The notes: generated from the letters alone by a model not told the origin. 64,000 nucleotides of DNA from Paucilactobacillus suebicus DSM 5007 = KCTC 3549 (GCF_001434475.1 NZ_AZGF01000010.1:204-64203); one strand, 5' to 3'. Counted from the first letter of the stretch, positions 9,079 to 18,184 are shown. Numbers and translations: made by a program.

Positions 9079-9534
9079 TCAAAAATTGTTTATCATTTTG
9101 TCAACAACTTCCATAAAGATATGTTGCTCACCAGGTGTCACATCTTTTGTCATCTTTTTTTCAACTTGATCAACTAGTTTACTAATTTGATCAAAATGAG
9201 CGTCCATAAATTCTTTTCCAATTGGTGACAAGCTCAACATGACCTGTCTCGCATCAGTGTCTGACTTACGGGCTTGAATGTAATTCATTAAACTAAGACG
9301 CTTGACGATTCCTCTAGTGGTCGGATGACTCAAACGGAAATTTAATTCCAATGATTTTTGAGACATTTCATCATCTACAATATACAAAGTGTTAAGAACA
9401 GCAACTTGAACACCGGTTAAATTAGGAATCACTTTACTAATCGTATTGTTCAATTCCTTTTCAACTAGTGTATCAAGCATCTTTAATCTAGGACCCAGTT
9501 GATCTCCTGGTAACTCTGGTAGTGGTTTTGTCAT
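9079..9534 (-). CDS. MarR-family transcriptional regulator
   Basis: A 151-residue winged-helix protein. The recognition region LELNFRLSHPTTRGIVKRLSLMNYIQARKSDTDARQVMLSLSPIGKEF fits MarR helices 3-4 and the wing, with the DxR signature (SDTDARQ). Dimerising helices lie at both ends. The ATG at 9534 is preceded by GGAGGAG; a TTG five codons upstream overlaps that site and is less likely. No neighbouring efflux or detoxification gene shares its promoter, so its target and ligand are unknown. Confidence 0.88.
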   Translation of the reverse strand: MTKPLPELPGDQLGPRLKMLDTLVEKELNNTISKVIPNLTGVQVAVLNTLYIVDDEMSQKSLELNFRLSHPTTRGIVKRLSLMNYIQARKSDTDARQVMLSLSPIGKEFMDAHFDQISKLVDQVEKKMTKDVTPGEQHIFMEVVDKMINNF

Positions 9535-9605
9535 TAGTTGCTCCTCCAAGTTGAACGAAGTACCCTGCTTCGCTATCTAATCAGTTGATATCATACCACA
9601 AAAAC

Positions 9606-9722
9606 AGAGTCGTCAAGAAGGCGTTTAGATTATGTTGTATAAGCAAGGGTCGCTAATATTCGTCATTTGGATGTTTCCAAACCTTGCTTATACAATGAGA
9701 ATTTGACCTCTTGACCACGTTT
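9606..9722 (+). repeat. Long structured hairpin element (copy C), more decayed
   Basis: Ends match the family (AGAGTCG at the left, CACGTTT at the right). The outer stem GTCAAGAAGG pairs with CCTCTTGAC, and the upper stem TTGTATAAGCAAGG pairs perfectly with its complement at 9682-9695. The large apical part is less well paired than in other copies. Unlike most copies it does not follow a gene stop: it lies between the MarR start and the terminator of the sugar porter. Confidence 0.7.
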
Positions 9723-9734
9723 AGAACCGACAAC

Positions 9735-9763
9735 AAAAAAACGAGATCCCATAAAGGATCTCG
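9735..9763 (-). terminator. Intrinsic terminator after the arabinose porter
   Basis: CGAGATCC pairs with GGATCTCG around a 6-nt loop and is followed on the minus strand by seven T. Confidence 0.88.
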
Positions 9764-9858
9764 CATAAAACTTCATGTCATTAATACGCGCAACCAAAGC
9801 ATACCAACGAATATTTATTTTTAAATTTTATTAATGAGCTGTTGCAATGTTAGAGAAA

Positions 9859-11238
9859 TTATTCCTTAACGTTCTTAGCTTCGATCTCTTCAAGTGAAAT
9901 ACCTTTAGTTTCTGGAACACGGAACTTAACAAAGATAACACCGAAGATACAGATAACACCGAAGATGGCGAACACGGCTTCTTGTGGAAGACTTGCAGTC
10001 ATGATTGGGAATAACAGACCAACAACGAATGAACCAATCCAGTTGAATGATGAAGCCAAGCCAGCGGCTTTACCACGAACAGCCAGTGGGAACATTTCAC
10101 CAACGATAACCCATGTTAGTGGAGCCCAAGTAAAGGCGTAGAAGAAAACATAGATACATAGGAATACCAAAAGAAGAATTGGGTGTTCAGTACCAGTAAT
10201 CTTGTTAACAATAGCTGGGATCAAGAATGAAATGGCCATGATTGTACCACCAGTCATGATCAATGTACGACGCTTGAATTTTTCAGCAATGATCATGTAG
10301 AGCAAAGCTCCGACAACCAAGATAACACCTTGGAGAACTGACCAAATCAAAGCATCACTAGCGTTAATCTTCAAAGCACTTTCAACGATCAACGGAATAT
10401 AGTAGAAGATCGCGTTTGCACCTTGGAATTGCTGGAAGGCAGCAACCCCAACACCGGCAATAACTAGGTAACGATACTTACCAGTAAATAATGAAGCGTA
10501 GCTAACACTCTTGTTAGCAGCAGCATTTTCTGCTGAAGCAGTTTTCTTGATATCACTTAATTCTGAATCAATTTCATTGTCGTTATCACGAACGTAACTC
10601 AAAACCTTACGAGCTTCGTCGTTTTGACCATGGTTAACCAAGAAACGTGGTGATTCAGGTAATTTCAAAACACCAAAGAACAAGATAATTGCAGGAACAG
10701 CAGCGAAGGCTAACATAACACGCCAGCCCCATGATACTGGTAAACCTTTGAATACGTAATCCATGATGTATGAAATCAACATACCAGAAACAATCATTGT
10801 TTGGTTAAGTCCATTCATACGACCACGTAAACGTGCAGGTGCAAGTTCGGCCATGTATGGAGGTACAAGTGCTGAAGCAGCACCAACGGCCAAACCAAGG
10901 AAGCACCGAACGATAATCAAGTACATTGTACCGTTGTTAGGTGCAAAACCTGATAATAGTGAGAAGATACAGAAGATAACAGCTGAATACAAGATCATAC
11001 GACGACGACCAAGACGGTCAGCTAATTGTCCAGCAATTGCACCACCAAAGATGGCACCGAACGTAACACCAGAAGTAACCCATCCGACTAATGAAGCATT
11101 TGACATTGCGCTTGCCCAATCAATTTTCAAGAAAGGTAAGGCACCAGTCATAACACCAATATCATAACCAAAAAGGATTCCACCAAATGATCCAAAGAAG
11201 TATATGAACCAACTTGGAATTTTCTTTTCATTTTCCAT
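9859..11238 (-). CDS. MFS sugar porter, likely arabinose:proton symporter
   Basis: A 459-residue protein with twelve membrane segments of the sugar porter family. Signatures include GYDIGVMTGAL in the first helix, GQLADRLGRRRMI between helices 2 and 3, PPYMAELAPARLRGRMNGLNQ, PESPRFLVNHG after helix 6, QQFQGANAIFYY and PETKGISLEEIEAKN at the end. It would import L-arabinose by proton symport. The specificity is inferred from its own AraR operator at 11440-11455 and its place between araR and araBD. An AAAGGAG ribosome site precedes the ATG. Names used for such genes are araE, araT or araP; I cannot choose between them. Confidence 0.88.
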   Translation of the reverse strand: MENEKKIPSWFIYFFGSFGGILFGYDIGVMTGALPFLKIDWASAMSNASLVGWVTSGVTFGAIFGGAIAGQLADRLGRRRMILYSAVIFCIFSLLSGFAPNNGTMYLIIVRCFLGLAVGAASALVPPYMAELAPARLRGRMNGLNQTMIVSGMLISYIMDYVFKGLPVSWGWRVMLAFAAVPAIILFFGVLKLPESPRFLVNHGQNDEARKVLSYVRDNDNEIDSELSDIKKTASAENAAANKSVSYASLFTGKYRYLVIAGVGVAAFQQFQGANAIFYYIPLIVESALKINASDALIWSVLQGVILVVGALLYMIIAEKFKRRTLIMTGGTIMAISFLIPAIVNKITGTEHPILLLVFLCIYVFFYAFTWAPLTWVIVGEMFPLAVRGKAAGLASSFNWIGSFVVGLLFPIMTASLPQEAVFAIFGVICIFGVIFVKFRVPETKGISLEEIEAKNVKE

Positions 11239-11415
11239 TGTACTTTTCTCCTTTGCTCCAAAGAATTAAACATGATGCCGTCAACGTAAGCGCTATCTAA
11301 AAACCCAGTAGTTTGTCAACAGAACTCGTATCGATCAGCATCACTTAACGGTAAATAATGGCTGTAGTTGCTGTGCCCGATCACATTTTGTCTAGAATTA
11401 AATATGACAAGGTAC

Positions 11416-11458
11416 CGCTTACATATCTAACAATAAAATATTTGTACGTATAAATCAA
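11416..11458 (-). promoter_or_regulatory. Sugar porter promoter with AraR operator in the spacer
   Basis: -35 TTGATT (11453-11458) and -10 TATTGT (11430-11435) are 17 bp apart on the minus strand. ATTTGTACGTATAAAT (11440-11455) is the best AraR box of the three. The half-cre TGTAAGCG lies at 11416-11423. The start codon is about 180 nt downstream, so the transcript has a long 5' leader. Confidence 0.85.
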
Positions 11459-11706
11459 GTACTAATTTGATTTATTTTACAATTTTTGTAATCGATTACC
11501 TTTTTAAGCTTTATTTACGTTCCTTAAAATACCGTTAAATCAGCTTTTATAGGCAAAATCATCTTTACATATTGATTTCGTAATTATTTCATCAATTTTA
11601 ATTAGTCTCTAATTTATTTGATGATTACGCTAACATTTTATTTGAATTAATCATCCAATACTCTGATTAGATTGAAAATTTATAGTTACTTACCGAATAA
11701 CAGAGT
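11459..11706. other. AT-rich intergenic stretch, no gene seen
   Basis: Between the porter promoter and the araD terminator lie about 250 nt of very AT-rich sequence. I see no reading frame with a ribosome site, no tRNA and no hairpin of note. Confidence 0.5.
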
Positions 11707-11750
11707 CAAAAAAATGGATATCGCAACCTTCAAGATTGCGATATCCATTT
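11707..11750 (-). terminator. Intrinsic terminator after araD
   Basis: A perfect 15-bp stem (11712-11726 with 11736-11750), a 9-nt loop and a T-run on the minus strand lie just after the araD stop. Confidence 0.92.
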
Positions 11751-11762
11751 AAGCACACAAAA

Positions 11763-12491
11763 CTATGCCTTCTTAGCATGTCCTTGTGACTTAGCATTAG
11801 TTTGACCGTAATATGCATTGGCCCCATGCTTCCGATAATAGTGCTTGTCTAACAAGTATTGTGGCACATGACTGTCGTCATGAGTCAATTGAAGAGTATG
11901 GTAATCCATCTCAGCAACGACTTCAAGAACCTTAGCATTATGCACAGAGTCAGCGGCATCTTTGCCCCATGTGAATGGTCCATGTTGGCTGACCAATACG
12001 GCTGGGACGGCGTCTGGATCGATACCACGTTTTTCAAATGTATCCACAATTACCTTACCGGTATTTGCTTCATATGCATCTTCGATTTCTTCCTTGCTTA
12101 ATGCATCTGCGGCTGGAACATCCCCGTAGAATGTATCTGCATGAGTTGTACCAAAGGCTGGAATGTCCATCTTAGCTTGTGCAAACGAAACTGCCCAAGG
12201 TGAGTGAGTATGAGTCACACCACCGATGTTTGGAAAATGATTGTAAAGGTATGTGTGTGTTGGGGTATCACTTGAAGGGTTCATGTCACCTTCGACAACT
12301 TCACCCTTCAAATTAACGACAACCATGTCTTCTGGCTTCATCTTGTCATAATCAACACCAGAAGGCTTGATGACAAATAAGCCTTTCTCACGGTCAATTT
12401 GTGAGACATTACCCCACGTAAATGTGACAAGATCAAGTTTTGGCAACATCATGTTAGCCTCATAGACCTTTTGCTTAAGTTCCTCTAACAT
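11763..12491 (-). CDS. araD: L-ribulose-5-phosphate 4-epimerase
   Basis: The 242-residue product converts L-ribulose 5-phosphate to D-xylulose 5-phosphate. Class II aldolase-type signatures are clear: TWGNVS near the start, IKPSGVDYDKM, SSDTPTHTYLYNHFPNIGGVTHTHSPWAVSFA with the zinc-binding His pair, and HGPFTWGKDAADSVHNAKVLEVVAEM. It is the second gene of araBD, 23 nt after araB, with its own GAGGGAG ribosome site. Confidence 0.96.
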   Translation of the reverse strand: MLEELKQKVYEANMMLPKLDLVTFTWGNVSQIDREKGLFVIKPSGVDYDKMKPEDMVVVNLKGEVVEGDMNPSSDTPTHTYLYNHFPNIGGVTHTHSPWAVSFAQAKMDIPAFGTTHADTFYGDVPAADALSKEEIEDAYEANTGKVIVDTFEKRGIDPDAVPAVLVSQHGPFTWGKDAADSVHNAKVLEVVAEMDYHTLQLTHDDSHVPQYLLDKHYYRKHGANAYYGQTNAKSQGHAKKA

Positions 12492-12514
12492 TTAAATATT
12501 CTCCCTCTTTCTTA

Positions 12515-14122
12515 TTAGTTCATCTTCATTGATTCTACAGCCTTACTCTCTACAGGTAAAGCTGCTTTGTAATTATCAATAAATTTCTCGTATCCGCGAA
12601 CACTAACAGGTTCTGGATCAAGAGTTGAACTATCAGGATCAGTAAACACTTCATCGTCAAGATAATCAGACAATGATTGACCATCTTTGTGACTCTTGGC
12701 ATAAAGTGCTAGAACAGCCATCCCCCATGGTCCACCTTCGCCAGCATTACCCATAACTGTAATTGGTGTGTTCAATGCGTCAGCGAGCACTTGTTGTGCA
12801 ACAACTGGTGTCTTAAATAATCCACCTTGAGCGATCAAGACATCTGTCTTAATGTGTTCCTCACGCAATAGGATATCCATACCAATCTTCAAAGGAGCAA
12901 ATGCTGAATAAAGCTGTGACTTAAAGAAGTTAGCCAAATTGAAGTTAGCATCTGGCTTACGGACAAACATTGGCCGGCCTTCTGGTAAACGAGTGATGTT
13001 TTCACCTGAAAGATAAGCAAAGTTAACAACGCCACCAGCATCTTGATCACCCTTTAATGAGTTATCAAATAAAGCACCGTATAATTCGTTACCTTTTAGT
13101 GGCTTACCAATTGCACGTGCAAATTCACTAAAGATACTTGCCCATGCATTAATATCTGACGAGCAGTTGTTAGTATGCACCATGGCAACTGGTGCGCCAT
13201 CTGGTGTTGTAACCATATCAATATCACGGTGAACCTTCTTCAATGGGCTGTCCAAAACAACCATTGAGAATGCCGATGTTCCGGCTGAAATATTACCAGT
13301 ACGTTTACGAACAGCATTAGTTGAAACCATCCCTGTACCAGCATCACCTTCTGAAGGAGCCATCAATGAACCAGCTTGCAACTGGCCACTAGGATCAAGT
13401 AAAGCGGCACCTTCACTAGATAATGTACCAGCACTTTCACCGGCAACCTTAATACTTGGTAAAATGTCTTTGATATCCCATTGATACTGCTTAACAGCTT
13501 GAAGTGCACGGAATTTGTCTAACATGCCAGCATCAAAATCTTTGGTTCCTTCGTCAATTGGGAAAATACCAGATGCATCACCAATACCAACGACTTTTTC
13601 ACCAGACAACTTCCAGTGAACATAACCGTCAAGAGTGGTGATAAAGTCAACATTCTTAACATGTTCTTCCTTGTTGAGAATTGCTTGATAAAGATGAGCA
13701 ATACTCCAACGTTCTGGAATGTTAAAGTTGAAGAGTTCTGTTAATTCACTAGCAGCCTGGCCAGTGATATTGTTACGCCATGTACGGAATGGTACAAGAA
13801 TTTCTCCACCCTTATCAAATGCCATGTAGCCGTGCATCATGGCACTAATACCAATTGAGCCTATCTTAGTTAAGCCAACGCCATACTTGTCTTCAACTTC
13901 AGCGGCTAAGTTAGCGTAACTTGTTTGGATTCCCTCCCAAACCTTGTTGAGTGGGTAACTCCAAATTCCTTGGTTTAATTCGTTTTCCCAAACATAGTCA
14001 CCTGAAGCAACTGTTTGGAAGTCAGTAGAAACTAAAACTGCCTTAATTCGTGTTGAACCAAGTTCAATACCAAGAGCAGTGTTTCCGCTTACAATTTCGT
14101 TCTTAATTTGATCTGCATCCAT
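12515..14122 (-). CDS. araB: L-ribulokinase (FGGY kinase)
   Basis: The 535-residue product phosphorylates L-ribulose with ATP. It has the FGGY fold: an N-terminal ALGIELGSTRIKAVL phosphate-binding strand, IGISAMMHGYMAFD, and the C-terminal LIAQGGLFKTPVVAQQVLADALNTPI and GNAGEGGPWGMAVLAL motifs. The start differs from the GxDxGTxSxR seen in enterobacterial AraB, but genes of this shape sit in arabinose operons of lactobacilli. A GGTGGAGG ribosome site precedes the ATG and araD follows. Confidence 0.9.
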   Translation of the reverse strand: MDADQIKNEIVSGNTALGIELGSTRIKAVLVSTDFQTVASGDYVWENELNQGIWSYPLNKVWEGIQTSYANLAAEVEDKYGVGLTKIGSIGISAMMHGYMAFDKGGEILVPFRTWRNNITGQAASELTELFNFNIPERWSIAHLYQAILNKEEHVKNVDFITTLDGYVHWKLSGEKVVGIGDASGIFPIDEGTKDFDAGMLDKFRALQAVKQYQWDIKDILPSIKVAGESAGTLSSEGAALLDPSGQLQAGSLMAPSEGDAGTGMVSTNAVRKRTGNISAGTSAFSMVVLDSPLKKVHRDIDMVTTPDGAPVAMVHTNNCSSDINAWASIFSEFARAIGKPLKGNELYGALFDNSLKGDQDAGGVVNFAYLSGENITRLPEGRPMFVRKPDANFNLANFFKSQLYSAFAPLKIGMDILLREEHIKTDVLIAQGGLFKTPVVAQQVLADALNTPITVMGNAGEGGPWGMAVLALYAKSHKDGQSLSDYLDDEVFTDPDSSTLDPEPVSVRGYEKFIDNYKAALPVESKAVESMKMN

Positions 14123-14180
14123 GGGATAACCTCCACCTATATAATTAAGTAAGAAAATATATAATTACATCAAAGTTGTA

Positions 14181-14216
14181 CGCTTACATTGTAAGATATT
14201 TATCCGTATAAATCAA
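14181..14216 (-). promoter_or_regulatory. araB promoter with AraR operator in the spacer
   Basis: -35 TTGATT (14211-14216) and -10 TACAAT (14188-14193) are 17 bp apart on the minus strand. ATTTATCCGTATAAAT (14198-14213) fills the spacer. The half-cre TGTAAGCG (14181-14188) touches the -10 box. Confidence 0.85.
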
Positions 14217-14249
14217 TAAATATCTAGATTTGTTTCATGAATAATAGAG

Positions 14250-14369
14250 TAGAGTGACAAATAAACCGATTAGGTCAAGTTATGTAAGTGAATAAGACGG
14301 ATATCTCCGGGTTTGGGATATTTGACTTATTGGCTTACATGGCAGGACCTGGTTTATTTGTCGCGTTTC
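14250..14369 (+). repeat. Long structured hairpin element (copy D)
   Basis: Reads AGAGTG at the left and CGCGTTTC at the right. Basal stem GTGACAAATAAACC pairs with GGTTTATTTGTCGC, the middle stem is AGGTC/GACCT behind a GATT bulge, and the upper stem of about 22 bp begins TATGTAAGTGAATAAG. It lies 34 nt upstream of the araB -35 box and does not follow a recognised gene stop. Confidence 0.85.
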
Positions 14370-14494
14370 GGCTAGTCCGCCTAAAGCCACCATAAAAGAG
14401 CATCCCTTCCGAGGCAAAAAAACGTTAACTATTCAACAACTCATAGCAAATACACCTAGAATCATGCATCAATTTAAAAATTTCTCTTACATCT
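14370..14494. other. Intergenic stretch between hairpin copies D and E
   Basis: About 125 nt without a recognised gene. A locally GC-richer piece (14370-14425) with a CCGCC and a TTCCGAGG motif differs from the surrounding AT-rich DNA and may be a remnant, but I cannot name it. Confidence 0.3.
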
Positions 14495-14624
14495 AAAACG
14501 TGCTCCGAGCACACTGAGGCCTTACAAAAATAAGGAGTGCAACTAAATCAATTGCAGAATCTGCAATCAATCTAGCTACACTCCTTATTTGTACAGCCTC
14601 AGCCCGTGTGCTCTCCGCACTCTA
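14495..14624 (-). repeat. Long structured hairpin element (copy E)
   Basis: On the minus strand it starts TAGAGTGC, where TAG is the stop of the membrane protein at 14622, and ends GAGCACGTTTTAG. The basal stem is near AGCACA/TGTGCT, the middle stem CTGAGGC/GCCTCAG follows a GGG bulge, and the upper stem pairs AAATAAGGAGTG with its complement; a further TTGCAGA/TCTGCAA stem caps it. Confidence 0.87.
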
Positions 14625-14945
14625 CTTTGCTTCTTCTCCTCTTCGCAACAAATGATAATGCATCACAATGTTACCGTTAATGATAAAGATAATACTACTT
14701 AACAGCAATGCGTAAACAGCTCCACTTGTCACTCCAATCAAGTATAGAATCGCCGTTGCGACAGCAAACACAATTGCAACTCCCGTTAATATATGAACAG
14801 TCGCCTTCAATTTATGATAGATCGGCATGTTGTCTTCAACATCAGCGGTTGTTTGCTGCTTTTGATCCAATGTATCTCGATAGACCATAAAAGCCGCAAA
14901 TAAAATACAAAATACAAACACAATCAGTGCAAATGTCATATTCAT
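14622..14945 (-). CDS. Small membrane protein of unknown function
   Basis: About 107 residues with three hydrophobic segments (MTFALIVFVFCILFAAFMVY, VHILTGVAIVFAVATAILYLIG and AVYALLLSSIIFIINGNIVM). The start is uncertain: the ATG at 14945 begins the first helix but has no well-spaced ribosome site. The frame is open to a TTG at 14993, which would add a basic RRRHKHK segment. The stop codon is provided by the conserved TAGAGTG end of hairpin copy E. No family was recognised. Confidence 0.6.
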   Translation of the reverse strand: MNMTFALIVFVFCILFAAFMVYRDTLDQKQQTTADVEDNMPIYHKLKATVHILTGVAIVFAVATAILYLIGVTSGAVYALLLSSIIFIINGNIVMHYHLLRRGEEAK

Positions 14946-15159
14946 AGTTTTATGTTTATGGCGCCTTCTTAAACTTATTGAGAAAGCAGCCAATCCTTTC
15001 TGTAATTTCTATTAACAAATATAGCATGAATTTTATGTGAAAGTGAATTCTTTGACCAATAAATTTTAACGGAATACCGCTGAATCAGGTGTTTGTTTAG
15101 TAATAAATTTTTGTTTATACGTTTAGAATGAAATTAACACACTTTCTACTTTTATTGTA

Positions 15160-15285
15160 GAAACGTGCGAGCCAATCCAGCTCGACATAATATAACGGCC
15201 AAAACCCCATCAGGACCACGGTTCAGTCCTAATGGGGTTTTGGCCGTTATATTACCACGAGCTTACTGGATTGGCTCGCACTCTA
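15160..15285 (-). repeat. Long structured hairpin element (copy F) at the adhE 3' end
   Basis: The best-preserved copy. Its TAGAGTGC begins with the adhE stop codon and it ends GCACGTTTC. Basal stem of 16 bp (GTGCGAGCCAATCCAG), middle stem AGCTCG/CGAGCT, TGG/TGT internal loop, then an upper stem of about 28 bp (15191-15218 region against 15226-15254) with one mismatch near the tip. No T-run follows. Confidence 0.92.
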
Positions 15286-17895
15286 TTTTGTTTCAATACC
15301 TTTCCCATCAAAATCATCAATCATGATCTGTTTCAAATCATCGATTAAAGGTTCCTTAGGGTTAGCTGTAGTACATTGATCTTCATATGCTAATGCTGGA
15401 AGGCCATTTTCAATTGCCTTATCGAAATCGGCTTTCTTAACGCCGTTACCTTTAAGGCTTAAGTTGACGCCAACCGCATGTGCCAGCTTAACAAACTTGT
15501 CAATTAATCCGTTGATCAATTCTTCGTCAGTATTGCCTTGTACCCCAACGTAACGAGCTAAGTCAGCATAGTCCTTGTTTGCACGGAAGTATTCATACTT
15601 AGGCCATGCTTGGAACTTTTGTGGTTCAGTTGAGTTGTACTTAACAATGTGCGGGTAAGTAATTGCAATACATAGTCCGTGGGCTAAGTTGAATTCTCCA
15701 CCTAATTTGTGAGCAACTGAATGGTTAATACCAAGGAACGCATTTCCGAATGCCATACCCGCTAAAGTTGAAGCATTGTGCATTTCTTCCTTAGCGTGTG
15801 CATCACCATTATATGATGCTTCCAAGTTGTCAAAGACTAACTTAGCTGCTTGCAATGACCATGGACGAGTGTAATCTGATGCTAATGCTGAAACGTATGA
15901 CTCAGTAGCATGTGATAAAACATCAAGACCAGAGTAAGCAATTGTACGCTTTGGTACAGTTTCAATGAATTGTGAGTCTACGATTGCCACATCAGGTGTC
16001 AAAGCATAGTCAGCTAATGGGTACTTAACGTGGGTCTTGCTGTCAGTAATAACAGCAAATGGTGTAACTTCTGAACCAGTACCTGAAGTTGTTGGAATAG
16101 CAACAAACTTAGCCTTGTTAGCAGTACCAAACTTGTATGTCCGCTTACGGATATCCAAGAATTTTTGCTTAGCACCAAAGAAACTTGATTCTGGGTGCTC
16201 GTAGAATAGCCACATGTTCTTAGCTGCATCAAGTGGTGAACCACCACCAAGTGCAATGATTGTATCTGGTTCAAATTCGCGAATCTGTTTCAAGCCACGT
16301 TCAACAGTATCTGTCGATGGGTCTGGTTCGATATCTGAGAAGATTTCATATTGCATTTCGTTACCGTTAGGACGACGCTTTAATTCGTTGATAACGATAT
16401 CTGCATAACCATACTTAACCATACTTGGTCCAGTAATGATCATAACTTTCTTAACGTTTGGCATGTCCTCAAGATAACGAACAGAGGTCTTTTCGAAGTA
16501 TACTCGTGGAAGTTTTACCCATTGCATGTTATTCCGCCGCTTTGCGATAGTTTTGACATTGATTAAATCAAATGATGATACGTTGTGAGAAATTGAGTTT
16601 TTGCCCCATGAACCAGTACCAAGTGTCAATGAAGGAATCATTTCGTTATACATGTTACCAATACCACCAAGTGCTGATGGCGTGTTAACAATCACACGAC
16701 TAGCCTTCATCTTGATACCAAATTTCAGGATTACATCGTCATCTTCTGATTGAATAGCTGCTGTATGGCCCAAGCCACCGAAGTGAAGTAATGCATCACA
16801 TAATTCAAATGCCTTTTCTTGAGTCTTAGCACGATAAACTGACAGAACTGGTGACAATTTTTCAGCAGAAAGTAGTTCTTGCTTACCAACTTCGTTGATT
16901 TCAGCAATTAAGATCTTTGTGTCCTTTGGTACTGAGATGCCGGCAAGCTTAGCGATGTTATAAGCAGACATACCTGGAATTGGTCCCTTAACACCACCCC
17001 GTTTTGGATCAAACATTGCATCACGTAACGCCTTGTGATCTTTCTTAGCAACAACAAACGCATTGTGAGCTTTAAACTCAGCCATGGTCTCATCATAAAT
17101 GCTATCTTCAATAACAGCACTGTTTTCTGAAGCACAGATCATACCATTGTCAAAAGTCTTAGAAAGTAAAATGTCATTAACGGCACGTTTGATATTAGCT
17201 GTCTTTTCAATATAAACTGGACCATTACCAGGACCAACACCTAAGGCAGGTTTACCAGTTGAGTAAGCAGCCTTAACCATGCCAGGACCACCAGTAGCAA
17301 GAACACTAGCAACACCGTCGTTATTAATTAATTCTGTTGTAGCTTCAAGGCTTGGTGCATCGATCCATTGAATGATATTTTCAGGTGCGCCAGCTTTAAC
17401 TGCAGCATCTAACAAAATCTTAGCTGCAGCAACACTACTCTTTTGAGCTTGTGGATGGAACGCGAAAATAATTGGGTTACGAGTCTTAACAGCAATTAAT
17501 GATTTAAAGATTGTTGTCGAAGTTGGGTTCGTAACAGGGGTGATCCCTGCAATGACACCAAGTGGTTCTGCCACTGTGATTAATTGACGTTCCTTGTCAT
17601 CTTTAATGATACCAACTGTTTTATCATGTTTGATTGAGTGCCAGATGTATTCTGATGCGTAGATGTTTTTAACTGCTTTGTCTTCTACAACACCACGACC
17701 AGTTTCTTCAACAGCTAATTGAGCAAGTTCCATATGCTTGTCCAAAGCAGCCATTGCCATCTGGTGAACAATGTGATCAATTTGTTCTTGGTTGTAACTG
17801 TCCAATGCATCTAAAGCTGTATGGCCATTTGCAACGAGCTTGTTAATCATTTCGTCAACGTTTACTTCTTCTTGTTGTTTGGGTTCTTTAATCAT
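15283..17895 (-). CDS. adhE: Bifunctional acetaldehyde-CoA/alcohol dehydrogenase
   Basis: An 870-residue fusion that reduces acetyl-CoA to acetaldehyde and then ethanol, reoxidising two NADH. The N-terminal half is a CoA-acylating aldehyde dehydrogenase with the catalytic Cys in GMICASENSAV and PLGVIAGITPVTNPT. The C-terminal half is an iron-dependent alcohol dehydrogenase with GGGSPLDAAK, PTTSGTGSEVTPFAVI and the metal motif GINHSVAHKLGGEFNLAHG. The ATG at 17895 has a GGAGGG ribosome site; the frame is open 16 codons further, but through the Rex-like operator. A cre lies upstream. This enzyme regenerates NAD in heterofermentative growth. Confidence 0.96.
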   Translation of the reverse strand: MIKEPKQQEEVNVDEMINKLVANGHTALDALDSYNQEQIDHIVHQMAMAALDKHMELAQLAVEETGRGVVEDKAVKNIYASEYIWHSIKHDKTVGIIKDDKERQLITVAEPLGVIAGITPVTNPTSTTIFKSLIAVKTRNPIIFAFHPQAQKSSVAAAKILLDAAVKAGAPENIIQWIDAPSLEATTELINNDGVASVLATGGPGMVKAAYSTGKPALGVGPGNGPVYIEKTANIKRAVNDILLSKTFDNGMICASENSAVIEDSIYDETMAEFKAHNAFVVAKKDHKALRDAMFDPKRGGVKGPIPGMSAYNIAKLAGISVPKDTKILIAEINEVGKQELLSAEKLSPVLSVYRAKTQEKAFELCDALLHFGGLGHTAAIQSEDDDVILKFGIKMKASRVIVNTPSALGGIGNMYNEMIPSLTLGTGSWGKNSISHNVSSFDLINVKTIAKRRNNMQWVKLPRVYFEKTSVRYLEDMPNVKKVMIITGPSMVKYGYADIVINELKRRPNGNEMQYEIFSDIEPDPSTDTVERGLKQIREFEPDTIIALGGGSPLDAAKNMWLFYEHPESSFFGAKQKFLDIRKRTYKFGTANKAKFVAIPTTSGTGSEVTPFAVITDSKTHVKYPLADYALTPDVAIVDSQFIETVPKRTIAYSGLDVLSHATESYVSALASDYTRPWSLQAAKLVFDNLEASYNGDAHAKEEMHNASTLAGMAFGNAFLGINHSVAHKLGGEFNLAHGLCIAITYPHIVKYNSTEPQKFQAWPKYEYFRANKDYADLARYVGVQGNTDEELINGLIDKFVKLAHAVGVNLSLKGNGVKKADFDKAIENGLPALAYEDQCTTANPKEPLIDDLKQIMIDDFDGKGIETK

Positions 17896-17925
17896 ATTAT
17901 TTTCCCTCCATGCCCGATAAATATC

Positions 17926-17943
17926 TTGTGAACATCTTAACAA
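17926..17943 (-). promoter_or_regulatory. Rex-type redox operator before adhE
   Basis: TTGTGAACATCTTAACAA matches the Rex consensus TTGTGAA-N4-TTCACAA with one mismatch. It lies 31 nt before the adhE start codon. Rex senses the NADH/NAD ratio and commonly controls adhE in Gram-positive bacteria. Confidence 0.7.
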
Positions 17944-18109
17944 CTACGAGTATATACCGTTTTTCATTTTTGTAAAGCTTTTTGTGCAAACTTTTTCAAA
18001 GTCAATAAAATCAATGCTTTGTTGTGATAAAAGCGGCGTTATTTTTTCACAATATCGATTACTGATACGACAACAAGGACTAAAATAGTTTGTGAATTAA
18101 ATAACTAAT

Positions 18110-18123
18110 TGTAATCGCTTTCA
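18110..18123 (-). promoter_or_regulatory. cre site upstream of adhE
   Basis: TGAAAGCGATTACA on the minus strand fits the CcpA consensus TGNAANCGNWNNCA fully. It lies about 215 nt before adhE and beyond the terminator of the neighbouring gene, so adhE is the likely target. Confidence 0.7.
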
Positions 18124-18130
18124 TTTTTTG

Positions 18131-18176
18131 CAAAAAAAATAAAAGAAATTTGATGGGCAAACACCAAATTCCTTTT
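18131..18176 (-). terminator. Intrinsic terminator after the DUF1836 gene
   Basis: A 15-bp stem with two G-T pairs (18141-18155 with 18162-18176) is followed on the minus strand by a long T-run. Confidence 0.85.
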
Positions 18177-18184
18177 ATCAGAAC

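Noticed and set aside
8205-15285. CRISPR array or integron attC sites as explanation for the repeated hairpins
   Set aside because: Spacing is irregular, there are no short identical direct repeats with spacers, no cas genes and no integrase in the window. The ends do not match the attC core motifs, and several copies are inverted relative to others.
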